Source: Desulfoluna sp. (lineage in GTDB: Bacteria > Desulfobacterota > Desulfobacteria > Desulfobacterales > Desulfolunaceae). Taken from it: DNA of 64,000 nucleotides. The stretch lies in the NCBI RefSeq assembly GCF_030145185.1, contig NZ_JAQYWB010000001.1, forward strand, positions 1 to 64,000, read 5' to 3'. Below are positions 36,484 through 45,064 of the stretch, one piece after another (position 1 is the stretch's first letter; each line of letters begins with the position of its first letter). A program made the translations under genes and the position numbers. The notes under the pieces are model-generated. The model did not search any database. It saw nothing but the letters and a program-made list of their open reading frames with translations, and was not told where the DNA came from.

Positions 36484-36717
36484 TCACGCATCTCGACTAC
36501 CGGATGTCCTGACCTCATTCCAGTCGTAAAGCAAATTGTCCAATTCGGTAAAGACCTCGTCAAGGTCGGCGTATGATCCCTTGCACTCGGCAATCAGCTC
36601 ATTCTGATGGTAGGCCCGGACCAGTGAATCGTCATGGGCCGTGGTACCCAGTTCAATGCGAACGCCGTTCACGATGGCTTCGGCAACCTGAACAAACTTC
36701 GGTTCGGAAATAAGCAT
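36484..36717 (-). CDS. Small hypothetical protein, 77 residues
   Basis: A small acidic protein starting MLISEPKFVQVAEAIVNGV and ending in a helix (DLDEVFTELDNLLYDW). I cannot name it. AAGGAGG lies close before the ATG at 36717, which decides the start; the frame is open upstream but contains no protein-like extension. It sits between a terminator and the cold-shock gene on the same strand. Confidence 0.7.
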   Translation of the reverse strand: MLISEPKFVQVAEAIVNGVRIELGTTAHDDSLVRAYHQNELIAECKGSYADLDEVFTELDNLLYDWNEVRTSGSRDA

Positions 36718-36910
36718 GGTGTCCTCCTTGTTATCAACGTGGCAACGGAACAGACATCTTCCAGGGGATCCGGTTTTTCTAAAGCCCGTCATTCCCAAGA
36801 GCCGGTATCCCTTCAGTAAATGAATAGCAAACAACATGCCAACCCCGCAACACCTAAGCGGTGGGGAAAAAAATAACCCCGCCTCCCCCCTGAAACCATC
36901 GGACAAAAAA

Positions 36911-36946
36911 AAAGCGCGACCCCTTGTGAACAAGGAATCGCGCTTT
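36911..36946 (-). terminator. Terminator after the cold-shock gene
   Basis: AAAGCGCGA and TCGCGCTTT pair, with a CCTTGT/ACAAGG inner stem. Poly-A to the left gives poly-T on the minus strand. Confidence 0.8.
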
Positions 36947-36971
36947 ATAAAATCGACGTGTCAAGCAGAAG

Positions 36972-37172
36972 CTACTGAACGGTTACGTTCACAGCCGCAG
37001 GACCTTTTTGACCCTGCTCAACATCGAAGGTGACTCGGTCGCCTTCGTTAAGGGTTTTGAAACCGGATGCATTGATACCTGAATGGTGAACGAATACATC
37101 AGGTCCATTTTCCTGCTCAATAAAACCATAACCCTTCTGCTCATTAAACCATTTTACAATACCGTTTGCCAT
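36972..37172 (-). CDS. Cold-shock-domain protein (CspA family)
   Basis: A 66-residue single OB-fold RNA chaperone. RNP1 (KGYGFIEQE) and RNP2 (DVFVHHSGI) are intact, with the usual [11 protein letters not shown] start and a hydrophobic C-terminal strand. ATG at 37172 has GAGGAG nine bases upstream; the frame is open 12 codons further but [10 protein letters not shown] is the conserved start. About 600 bp of upstream non-coding sequence could include the long structured leader usual for csp genes. Confidence 0.95.
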   Translation of the reverse strand: MANGIVKWFNEQKGYGFIEQENGPDVFVHHSGINASGFKTLNEGDRVTFDVEQGQKGPAAVNVTVQ

Positions 37173-37801
37173 GGTGACGATCTCCTCATCATTGTTCTGG
37201 GTTTTCATGCATTCTCATTCCTAAGGTAGATGTCACGATGACACATTTTTCTTTATTCCTGAGAGCGCAGCCAGCCCCCCTCCCTCGGGTCACGATGACC
37301 TTTTCAGCGGGGAAGCTTTAAAAAATATTATGCCTGTGTTACTCACATGCAATGTACTGATACATTCTCACACTCTTGGCTGCAAATCAATCTAAAAACA
37401 TCTCCTCAATTCGAAATTTTATACCCCATGAAAGTCACTCAGTGAACCGCGTCTCTTCCCAACGTCAACGTCTCGCCGTTTAGAGCCACAATCCCCGGAG
37501 ACAAAGGAATCATGACCCATTCGTATGGCCTGTAGAGACACACACCACGGACAGGGAACCCACCCGATTAAGGCCCTGCCTCCGGGGCTCTCAATTGCTC
37601 ATCTGCTATACGCGAAAAAAACGGCACAACCGAAGCCGAATTGTGCTATAATAGACTTGTTTTTCGGTTGCACCCCCTGCCAAGAAGTAATCTGACTCTC
37701 CCCACCCCTGCCTGACAACCCACGCTCCTTGCAACCCTCCACCGCATAAACCCTTCAAGTACGATCAGGCGGTTTTTTAGACCGCCCAAGGAAGGTCACA
37801 T
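37173..37801. other. Intergenic region csp/usp
   Basis: About 630 bp with no supported gene. TATAAT occurs at 37647-37652 within TTGTGCTATAATAGACTTG and is a plausible -10 for the usp gene; no good -35 pairs with it. GCACAACCGAA and TTCGGTTGCAC near 37624-37672 form an imperfect inverted repeat around that hexamer. Confidence 0.45.
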
Positions 37802-38239
37802 ATGAACAGCCCCAAAGTCCTTTGGACCACCGATTTTTCACGAAGAGCCGAAAAGGCACTCCCCTTTATCACCTCCCTGATTCGTGAAAAGGGCGCCGAT
37901 GTCCATATCCTCTACGTCATTCCGGATATCGCCCGCCATGAACCCTGGTACGGTGAATACGATGAGCGCCATATCCAGCGCCTGACCCGGCGAGAAGAAC
38001 AGTCCGCCACAAAACGCCTCCACCAGCTCTGCACCAAATACCTCGACGGATGCGCCCTCTTCACCCGCCACACGGCCGTGGGAGAACCCGCCGAAGAGAT
38101 CTTAAAACTCATTAAAGCCGAACAGATAGACATGGTGGTTATGGCCGATCACCCTTCCCACATCCCAGACATCGGTGAACGTACGCTCGAAAAGGTCAAA
38201 CGCATGGCCTCCATCCCCGTGGAGGTGATCGCCACCTGA
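37802..38239 (+). CDS. Universal stress protein (UspA family)
   Basis: A 145-residue alpha/beta Rossmann-like protein with KVLWTTDFSRRAEKALPFI at the start, DVHILYVIPD, GEPAEEILKLIKAEQIDMVVMAD and the final IPVEVIAT strand. The usual ATP-binding G-x2-G-x9-G-(S/T) stretch is degenerate here (DHPSHIPDIGERTLEKV), so nucleotide binding is uncertain. AAGGAAGGT precedes the ATG. It is monocistronic and is followed by a repeat-rich, gene-poor region. Confidence 0.9.
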   Translation: MNSPKVLWTTDFSRRAEKALPFITSLIREKGADVHILYVIPDIARHEPWYGEYDERHIQRLTRREEQSATKRLHQLCTKYLDGCALFTRHTAVGEPAEEILKLIKAEQIDMVVMADHPSHIPDIGERTLEKVKRMASIPVEVIAT

Positions 38240-38261
38240 AACGGCAAAAAAAAGGAAACGC

Positions 38262-38318
38262 GCCTCCGGCGGCAAGGTGTGCCACCTTGAAAGCGGGTTT
38301 GCGAATGCGCTTTGTTTG
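38262..38318. repeat. REP-like half element after usp
   Basis: GCCTCCGGCGGCAAGGTG followed by CACCTTGAAAGCGGG and GCGAATGCGCTTTG. It matches the right half of the element at 10757, inverted, and begins 22 bp after the usp stop. Confidence 0.75.
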
Positions 38319-38330
38319 CCGTCACCCTAA

Positions 38331-38573
38331 CCCGGATATTTCACGAGTCGAGTGCACTCATATTCAAGGCATCAGAGCTGCAGATGTAGTGGTTTACCTC
38401 AAGGCACTGATAACAAAGAAGATGGATGCACTCGACTCGCCCGAAGGGTTAGAAAATCGAGAAGAAAACGTGAATTACATTTTGTATTTTACAAATATCT
38501 AAATTTTTCACAGTAACAGGCTGTAATAACGTCTTATTGCTACACAGGATCATTTCCTCATGAAATATCCGGG
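38331..38573 (-). mobile_element. MITE-like element, copy 2 (243 bp, inverted)
   Basis: It starts CCCGGATATTTCACGA and ends TCATGAAATATCCGGG. The interior matches copies 1 and 4 in reverse orientation (GTAGTGGTTTACCTCAA and GATGCACTCGACTCGCCCG), with more divergence in the other half. No coding capacity. Confidence 0.8.
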
Positions 38574-39410
38574 CTAAGCATCTCAGGTTCATCACGACAC
38601 CCTTCAACCTACTCATAGGCTCTGCCTGGAGGCGTGCTGTACAAGGCTCTGCCTTGCCGGTGTGGGAAACGAAAAACCGGGTGATGGAATACATCTGCTG
38701 AAGCGACATCCCCAGGAAGACCGAGCCCCCAGGAGAGCATTCCCAGGCAGAGCCTGGAAAAAAGGAAAGATGTCACGCCTCGGGCCCCTTCGACATCCCC
38801 GATTTTTTGGAATACACAAAAAACGTCTCCCCCCATCCGCTCTTTTCTCTTCACCTCTACGAATAACCATAATGTCGGCCCACATTTGTCGAGAAGTTGA
38901 AGAGAACGGGGCCACAGAACAGGAACACTGCCAGAGTTTTGGCAATGGAGTGGCGGCACCACGCCCCCCTCCCGGGCGCGCCGTGCTCCGCCGCGGCTTT
39001 TTTAGTCGGGGGCTTGGCCCCCGTCCGAACTACCTTAACAACCAAAACGTGCCTCGCATCCGTTGTCACATCCCAACAAGCGACGCCCTCCCAGCGGTAT
39101 CGCTTTTTTGCGGGGGGCTTGGTCCCGGCCAGTGTGACCCTAAAATGTCCATGATTAAACACAGCCCAATCTTTCTATCCCCCTCCTGCCACCCCTGTGG
39201 ATGACATTTCCCCATGCAACCTCACGTCATCTGGTGTATAAGTTTTTGTAAATTTTGCCGAAGGGGTTTAGCCAGCATTACCACCAGAGGGATTTTTTAA
39301 ATAAATACATTTGTTTGAGTTAAAACTTGCTAAACGACGGTCACATGCGCTTGTGACACAGGCTGCATGCCCTCAAACTCAACGCAAATGCGGACGCGAT
39401 ACGGCATGAG
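38574..39410. other. Gene-free, repeat-like GC-rich stretch
   Basis: I see no supported gene. AGGCTCTGCCTGGAGGC near 38619 and CCCAGGCAGAGCCTGG near 38743 form an inverted pair. GGGGGCTTGGCCCCCG near 39009 and GGGGGGCTTGGTCCCGG near 39113 repeat with about 100 bp spacing. A plus-strand open frame covers much of the stretch but has low-complexity, non-protein-like content. Confidence 0.45.
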
Positions 39411-39555
39411 CCCGGATATTTCATGAGAAAACGACCAAGACGAGCAATAGCATTGTCATTACAAATGGTTACCAAGGTAAGATATAGGCATTTTAAAAAT
39501 GCAAAATATAATTCACCGTTTTCTACTCGCTTTTCCCACGCTTCGGGTTCGGTTG
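39411..39555 (+). mobile_element. MITE-like element, copy 3 (truncated)
   Basis: The left end CCCGGATATTTCATGA and about 130 bp of the interior (through the CCCACGCTTCGGG motif) match copies 1 and 4. The right half and right inverted repeat are missing. Confidence 0.65.
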
Positions 39556-39591
39556 GTGGAAATAAATAATGATACAGGTTGCCCCCCTGAA

Positions 39592-39680
39592 TACCCTTGG
39601 GATTTGACCCGAGGAACGAGGGGCAAAGCCCAGAGGTAAACTGCTTTCAAGGTGGCTCACCTTGCCGCCGGAGGCTTTTT
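39592..39680. repeat. REP-like half element left of racD
   Basis: GATTTGACCCGAGGAACGAG runs to TTGCCGCCGGAGGC. It is the inverted counterpart of the copy at 40455-40540, so the two flank the racemase gene. Confidence 0.8.
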
Positions 39681-39722
39681 TGCTTTTACAAATATAACCA
39701 TTTACAGGAGTTGTAGTAACCG

Positions 39723-40430
39723 ATGTCTTCAAAAACTTTAGGCATTGTCGGCGGCATGGGACCGCTGGCCACCGCCATGCTCTTTGAGAAAGTCACCACC
39801 CTGACCCGTGTTTCAAAGGATCAGGACCACATCCGGGTCCTCATCGACAGCAACCCGATGATACCCGACCGCACCGCCCACATCGTGGCAGATGGAGAAG
39901 ACCCCCGCCCCGCGCTTACCGCCACGGCAACACACCTTCAAACCATGGGCGCCGACTTTCTCATCATGCCCTGCAACACCGCCCACTACTTCTACGATGA
40001 CATCACAAAAGACCTGACCATCCCCTTCCTCCACATGGTCAACGAAACCGCCGCCTACATCGGCACCCATTTTCCCGATACGCAAAACGTCGGCGTCCTC
40101 GCCACCGAAGGCACCTGTCAGGCCGGAGTCTACGATAAGGCATTAACCCAGCAAGGGCTCACCCCCCTTACCCCAGATGCCCCCATGCAGAAACACGTCA
40201 CCGATCTCATCTACGGCATAAAAGCTGGAGAAAAAATACCCATCGATGGCTTCATGCAAGCCGTCGCATCCCTTAAAACCCAAGGCGCCACCTGCTTCGT
40301 CCTCGGCTGCACCGAGCTCTCCGTCGCCCAGAAGCTCTATGGCTTTTCCGGCCCCTTCGTGGACCCCTTAACCGTCATCGCCGAAGCCGCCATCCGGTTT
40401 GCCGGAAAACAAAGCGTGTCCGTGATATAA
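39723..40430 (+). CDS. racD: Aspartate/glutamate racemase family protein
   Basis: A cofactor-independent amino-acid racemase using two cysteines. The 235-residue protein begins LGIVGGMGPLATAMLF, the hallmark of aspartate racemases. It has the first catalytic Cys in MPCNTAH (Cys84), the second in VLGCTELS (about 196), and DSNPMIPDRT substrate-loop residues. The aspartate racemase subfamily is favoured over glutamate racemase MurI because of the GGMGPLAT start. The ribosome-binding site is CAGGAG, about 14 bases upstream. It is the only gene in a 4.6-kb repeat-rich stretch and is flanked by inverted REP-like copies, so it may have moved as a cassette (inference). Confidence 0.92.
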   Translation: MSSKTLGIVGGMGPLATAMLFEKVTTLTRVSKDQDHIRVLIDSNPMIPDRTAHIVADGEDPRPALTATATHLQTMGADFLIMPCNTAHYFYDDITKDLTIPFLHMVNETAAYIGTHFPDTQNVGVLATEGTCQAGVYDKALTQQGLTPLTPDAPMQKHVTDLIYGIKAGEKIPIDGFMQAVASLKTQGATCFVLGCTELSVAQKLYGFSGPFVDPLTVIAEAAIRFAGKQSVSVI

Positions 40431-40454
40431 AAAAGGGAAAAAAAAGAAAAAAAA

Positions 40455-40540
40455 GCCTCCGGCGGCAAGGTGGGCCACCTTGAAAGCGGGTTACCGCTGG
40501 GCTTTGCCCCTCGTTCCTCGGGTCAAATCCCAGCGGTATT
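40455..40540. repeat. REP-like half element right of racD
   Basis: GCCTCCGGCGGCAAGGTG runs to CCTCGTTCCTCGGGTCAAATC, complementary to the copy at 39592-39680 over about 80 bp. Confidence 0.8.
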
Positions 40541-41311
40541 TTGGCGAATCACTGTATGATATCTCCCGGCAGAATCGGTTCACCCCGCGCCCGATGGACG
40601 CGGCACGACCTTTGCCCCTCTTTGGTCTATCCGCCCACAGTGCCGGGGCTGTGAGGGTAGGGTGCGCTTGCGCACCGCGGATTAACGGTACCTGTCAATA
40701 AAACCCACGCCAGGCTCTCCCCCACGTTGCCCAGAAATAACAAAAGATGTTGGTTTTCATGCAAATGATGCGCAACCACACCCGACAGTATAACGCATTG
40801 CCAATGGTGTCAGGGCTGTAACCCGGATATTTCATGAGAAAACAATCAGGACTAAGGAATAAATAGGTAATTACAGTTCTTTGCAGTCATATTTTCAGCC
40901 GTTTCAAAAATGCAAAATGTAATCCACGGTATTCTGTTTGATTTTCTCACCCTTCGGGCGAGCCGGGTGCACTCATCTGTCTCGTTATCAGAGCTTTGAG
41001 GTAAACCACTACATCTTCAGATCTGATGCCTTGCACATGAGCGCACCCAACTCGTGAAATATCCGGGATCAGGGTGGGTGCGCTGGCGCACAACGGGTTT
41101 GATATCACATGGGGATTTCCATCAGACGTAGAGATGGACTTGATATGAGGGGTCCGGCACAACACCAAAAACCCGGTAGGCTTGGAGAAGCCCCTTTTTT
41201 CAGGTGCTCAGGGGGTGTGGGAGGCAGTTCAATACTAAAGCCACATCACATAAGATACTGAATTAGCCATAATTTTAAATTTTGTCAGATGTGTAGGCTT
41301 GACCCCTTTTC
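40541..41311. repeat. Decayed tandem unit 1 (interrupted by a MITE-like element)
   Basis: The first of three diverged direct units. It begins TTGGCGAATCACTGTATGAT, contains GGTAGGGTGCGCTTGCGCACC and TTGATATCACATGGGG, and ends with TTTGTCAGATGTGTAGGCTT. The element at 40822-41067 splits it. No open gene remains. Confidence 0.65.
40822..41067 (+). mobile_element. MITE-like element, copy 4 (246 bp)
   Basis: Complete copy: CCCGGATATTTCATGA at the left, TCGTGAAATATCCGGG at the right, with the interior nearly the same as copy 1. It interrupts tandem unit 1 at a point where unit 3 has an uninterrupted GGGCTGTAAGGTAGGGTG. Confidence 0.85.
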
Positions 41312-41773
41312 TTGGCGAGCCACTGTATGATATCTCCCGGCAGAATCGGTTCACCCCGCGCCCGATGGACGCGGCACTCCCTTTGACCATCTTTGGTCAA
41401 TCCGCCCACAGTGCCGGGGCTGTGAGGGTAGGGTGCGCTTGCGCACCGCGGATTAACCGCAACGGTCATAAATGCCCATAAACGGATATCCCCTACGCCG
41501 CCAAGGATTAGCTAAAGACGTTGGTTTCCCAGAGGAATGGCGCGATAGAGCACACTTTGTTGGATATCACATGGGGTTGCCATCAGACGAAGAGGTGATC
41601 TTAATATGAAGTCCGACACAACATCAATAACCCAGTCGGCATGAATAAGCCCTGTTTCAGGTGTGCAGGGGGTGTGGGAGGCAGTTCAACGGTAAAACCA
41701 TTCCCAATAAGTCGCTGAATTGGCGATAATTTTAGGGTTTGTCAGATGTGTAGGCTTGACCCCTTCTTTTCCC
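41312..41773. repeat. Decayed tandem unit 2
   Basis: It repeats unit 1 from TTGGCGAGCCACTGTATGAT to GTCAGATGTGTAGGCTTGAC. One frame around 41478-41608 still reads as protein-like (GYPLRRQGLAKDVGFPEEW and on to VGYHMGLPSDEE) before a stop, suggesting a decayed gene. I do not recognise it. Confidence 0.6.
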
Positions 41774-42138
41774 TGGCAAGACGCGTTGCCAACGGTGTGG
41801 GGGCTGTAAGGTAGGGTGTGCTTGCGCACCGCGGATCAACCGCAACGGTCATGAAAACCCATGCCCGGATATCCCTTACGCCGCCCAGGAGCAGCGAAAA
41901 AACTGATTTTACAGGCAAATTTGTTTGATATCACATGGGGGATTTCCATCAGACGAAGAGATGGACTGGATATGAGGGTCCGGCACAACACCAAAAACCC
42001 GGTCGGCATGAAGAATTCCCTGTTTTCAGGTATGCAGAGGGTATGGGAAGTAGTTCAACAATAAAGCCATATTCAATAAGCCGCTGAATTGACGATAATT
42101 TTAGGTTTTGTCAGATGTGTAGGCTTGAGCCCTTCTTA
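41774..42138. repeat. Decayed tandem unit 3
   Basis: It lacks the first ~110 bp of the unit but matches from GTAGGGTGTGCTTGCGCACC through GATATCACATGGGGG to TGTCAGATGTGTAGGCTTGA. Indels relative to unit 2 shift the protein-like frame, consistent with pseudogene decay. Confidence 0.6.
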
Positions 42139-42842
42139 CAGCCTTGACAGCTACGTTCTCCAGAGGTCAAGGGCGACAGAAGGTCTAAGGAGAAATATGA
42201 TACTTCGTATCCTATAAACACTGGGGTGGTGTGGTAGCCCACATAGGGGTTGGAATAAAACCACCAGGTCTGATTGGCACCGCATCACCCCTTTGTTTTT
42301 GCTCTTTTTATTTCGATCTGCCCATGCCGCGAACCAATAAGGGGTTGGTTAAAAACCACTAGGTCTGTCATTTATTTTTGGACACGGTATGGCACTGGAT
42401 GATTTCTGGGGCGCAAATGCGCCAAAGGCCGCAGGCGATGCGTAGCTTCTCCTGCACTGCCTTAATCCCGATGGGTGACTGGTGCCGATTGCCTCTGCAA
42501 CCGATTTATTGAAACTTCAGGAGCAGAATCCGATATAAAAAAAGCACTTTGCAACTACCTTTATTGGTGACTCAAACAAAAAGACTGAAAAGTTCAACTT
42601 TTCGGAGAAGAGGGTGTTTTTTCTCTTTACAAGATATTAAATGGGTGACCTCTTCTTTCGGTTTTCACAGGGAATTGAATAGTTGTCAGAGGTGGTACAC
42701 TTTTGACGACCGAAAATGATACATTTCCTCACGACCATTGACACTTATTAAATGGATGATCCATTTCTTCCGAAAAAAAGCTCCACCCATAATTATGAAT
42801 GAAGCTTTAACAACTGATGTTTTAGTTGGTTTTCAACAAGGA
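42139..42842. other. Gene-free AT-rich stretch
   Basis: No supported gene. A short direct repeat, AGGGGTTGG-(a/t)-TAAAA-CCAC-AGGTCTG, occurs near 42247 and 42341. A possible IS end is listed separately at 42683-42744. Confidence 0.45.
42683..42744. mobile_element. Possible solo end of an IS21-type element
   Basis: TGTCAGAGGTGGTACACTTT begins two degenerate direct repeats about 25 bp apart (TGGTACACTTTTGACGACC and TGATACATTTCCTCACGACC), followed by ATTGACA. Repeated terminal motifs of this sort resemble IS21-family ends. No istA/istB genes are present. Confidence 0.3.
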
Positions 42843-43430
42843 TTAGGGTGCGGGTGGGGCACCATACGCTATTGCACCGATCATGATATTTCCTTGAACA
42901 GTTGTGGTTCCTCCCTGCTGATATTGGGTACCCAGAATTCCTTCATTGACAAAGGACATATCCTTTGATTTAAGCCCATTACCCAAAGATATTTGTGTTG
43001 CTGTAGCTTTAGGCTTAACAATAGTAGCATCAACACCAATGTCAACGACACTTTCACCTATGGCACCAGCAACAGTAAAATCATTTACATCTTTTGCCTC
43101 AATCGTCAAAGTGGCCATGATGAAGGTATCAACTTGGTCTACTTGCTTCATGCGGATAGCTGTTCGGGTGGTCCCATCAGCATTTATATTTTCCCACGCC
43201 GTCGAATTTCCGGTCTTGGTTATCATCATGTAGTCACCACCAGTATTGATAGCATCACCAGCATCATCACCATCGGTCACATACGCACCAGTAAATGTAC
43301 CACCAACAACAATCTGCACCCCCTCCTGAGCCGTAATCTCATTCAGCCCTTCGTCCGAGATAGACTTCATATCTGCATACACAGACATGGGAAGCAGAAC
43401 CAACAAAGCAACCAAAAGAATCTTTTTCAT
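42843..43430 (-). CDS. Secreted protein with N-terminal ITAQ and C-terminal LGT signatures
   Basis: A 195-residue exported protein of the family described at 43808 and 49823. Residues 1-19 are a clear signal peptide (KKILLVALLVLLPMSVYA). Next comes the signature SISDEGLNEITAQEGVQI, where the relatives have ITGQ. The middle is Gly/Thr/Asp-rich beta sequence. The C-terminal motif is GILGTQYQQGGTTTVQGNIM, matching the LGT-x-Y-x2-G-x-T-x-V-x-G pattern at 43808. AGGAGG lies eight bases before the ATG. It is transcribed divergently from 43808. A beta-rich extracellular or outer-membrane-attached protein is likely. The I-T-G-Q start recalls proteins annotated DUF6160/FilA-like, but I cannot confirm the family. 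Confidence 0.8.
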   Translation of the reverse strand: MKKILLVALLVLLPMSVYADMKSISDEGLNEITAQEGVQIVVGGTFTGAYVTDGDDAGDAINTGGDYMMITKTGNSTAWENINADGTTRTAIRMKQVDQVDTFIMATLTIEAKDVNDFTVAGAIGESVVDIGVDATIVKPKATATQISLGNGLKSKDMSFVNEGILGTQYQQGGTTTVQGNIMIGAIAYGAPPAP

Positions 43431-43807
43431 AAATCCACCCTCCTAAAAGTAAATTGAGTAACGAATCATCCGCCGATGCATCATGACGGATTCTGTTGTG
43501 ACTTATCTCCTGCACATGAGAGTCCCACCCGGAGGCAGGATAACTGCCACAACGCCACGTTTATTCTATGTACTTCAAAATAAACAAGGTTCACTTTCTA
43601 AAATAGTTATCTGTCACTTAACACCTACTGTCAACTTTTTTTTGAATGTTTATGGACATCTACCCTGACAGAGCCCACCCCTCATGTTTCCCTTGACCCC
43701 CCCATATCCTTCTGCTAACGTTTCTTCTATGGCATAAACGATGTTCACTTAATCCAAATCAGCTCACCACCACAATCATGGCAATCAAGCCAGGGGAGGA
43801 GAGAAGC
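43431..43807. promoter_or_regulatory. Divergent promoter region of two secreted-protein genes
   Basis: About 375 bp between the two divergently transcribed members of the ITGQ/LGT group. A weak plus-strand promoter candidate is TTGACC (43693-43698) followed 17 bp later by TAACGT. No c-di-GMP riboswitch core (GGGACGGAAAG type) is seen here on either strand. Confidence 0.4.
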
Positions 43808-44710
43808 ATGACATGCCGAGTGCTCAGAATCGTTGTTGTGTGGATTACCTTTCTGCTGCTGAATACTTCGGTGGCTCTGGCCATTGAATCCCTCACCAAC
43901 CATGCCATGGACGGCATCACGGGCCAGGCGGTAGTGGAGCAATCCAATGAAGCCCGCGAAACGACCTACTCCGTTCAGACAGAGACCATGGCTCATGACG
44001 ATATCCTCCGCATGGCCCTTCCCAAACAGAGCATGTCCCCCTCCACCTCAAGTAGCGCCGACACCCATTCTGTAATTATCGATTTTCTCGGGATTGAGGG
44101 GGATGCACGAAGGGGCATTGACGCCAAAGATTTCCACGGCGACGTAGAAGTAGGAAATATTTTTTACAGGGATGAGGACACCCTTACGTATGTTCATCTT
44201 CACGGAACATTTCTCGGCGAATTTACAGTGCCCTCAACCTACGCGGATAAAGTCACGCGGTTTAAAACCATCCTGGCTTCGAAAGATCGTATCAAGGGGG
44301 CCAACCTCGAGGGACATTACCTTCTCAGTTATCAGGGAAATCTCTATACAAAGAATGACCTCTCCGACAAGGCCTCCTTTTTAATCTATCCCAACCGCCA
44401 AGTCCAGACGGTCGGAAAAACCGGTGACGTCCCTCTGAACCTGCTTATTCCACATGGAGAAAAAGAGAACACAGAGTGGCGATTATTCACCACCATCCCT
44501 GCCAAAACAAACTTTGTACAAATAGACATCAACCGCCTGATCACCACACACAACGCAGCATACACAGTCAAACTGTCAAACAATGCCAAAGGGCTCAACG
44601 CCGGGGATATCGGGGCATCACCAGAAGACCACACCGGTGTGCTCGGCACGCTCTACTTTGCCGGCGAAACACTGGTCGAAGGCGGCACAATGGTAATCAC
44701 CGTACAATAG
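43808..44710 (+). CDS. Secreted protein with ITGQ start and LGT beta end
   Basis: A 300-residue exported protein. After a signal peptide (about residues 1-27, ending SVALA) comes the signature SLTNHAMDGITGQAVVEQ. The rest is beta-rich: VIIDFLGIEGDARRG, DTLTYVHLHGTFLGEFTV, GHYLLSYQGNLY. The end is GVLGTLYFAGETLVEGGTMV followed by ITVQ, clearly parallel to the ends of the proteins at 42843 and 49823. The ATG at 43808 follows GGAGGAGAG; the frame extends ten codons upstream without support. It heads the run towards the C39 peptidase and barrel genes. I infer a surface-exposed or fibre-type subunit or substrate, not an enzyme. Confidence 0.8.
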   Translation: MTCRVLRIVVVWITFLLLNTSVALAIESLTNHAMDGITGQAVVEQSNEARETTYSVQTETMAHDDILRMALPKQSMSPSTSSSADTHSVIIDFLGIEGDARRGIDAKDFHGDVEVGNIFYRDEDTLTYVHLHGTFLGEFTVPSTYADKVTRFKTILASKDRIKGANLEGHYLLSYQGNLYTKNDLSDKASFLIYPNRQVQTVGKTGDVPLNLLIPHGEKENTEWRLFTTIPAKTNFVQIDINRLITTHNAAYTVKLSNNAKGLNAGDIGASPEDHTGVLGTLYFAGETLVEGGTMVITVQ

Positions 44711-45064
44711 CCTGTAATAAAAAACATGCCGCCTTTATTAAAAGAACCACTTTTCCCATTTTCTTATTTGAAACCATATAAAACGACTTCGCCTGACCAT
44801 CAGGCATCACCAACAGGAAATAATGCTTTACACTTTTTTTTCCACCTGATAAAAACATTGTTTACGAACAGAAGTAATCGTCACCATAGAAAGCTAAGGT
44901 ATCGAACAGTGAATTGCTTCTGAACCCTATGACTCAGACTGTCAGGGGAGGGCTACTGGATGTGTCTCCCAAAGCCTTGAGCGCCAGACACGCATCAACA
45001 AACGGCCTCTACCTCTCGGAATGACCCAAAACAAGTCACCCTTTTCTTCCTTAAGGATGGACGC
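44711..45064. other. Intergenic region before the C39-type gene
   Basis: About 350 bp with no gene and no clear terminator or promoter. It is AT-rich in its first 200 bp. Confidence 0.4.

Noticed and set aside
38662-39204. Plus-strand frame of about 180 codons in the repeat-rich region
   Set aside because: It crosses several intergenic repeats, has no ribosome-binding site, and the translated sequence is Pro/Arg/His-rich without fold-like pattern.
41275-42064. Short frames in the decayed tandem units as genes
   Set aside because: Each is broken by stops or shifts when the three units are compared. They are better explained as remnants.
42738-42968. Plus-strand frame overlapping the 3' end of the secreted-protein gene at 42843
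   Set aside because: It is mostly antisense to a gene with a clear signal peptide and ribosome-binding site.
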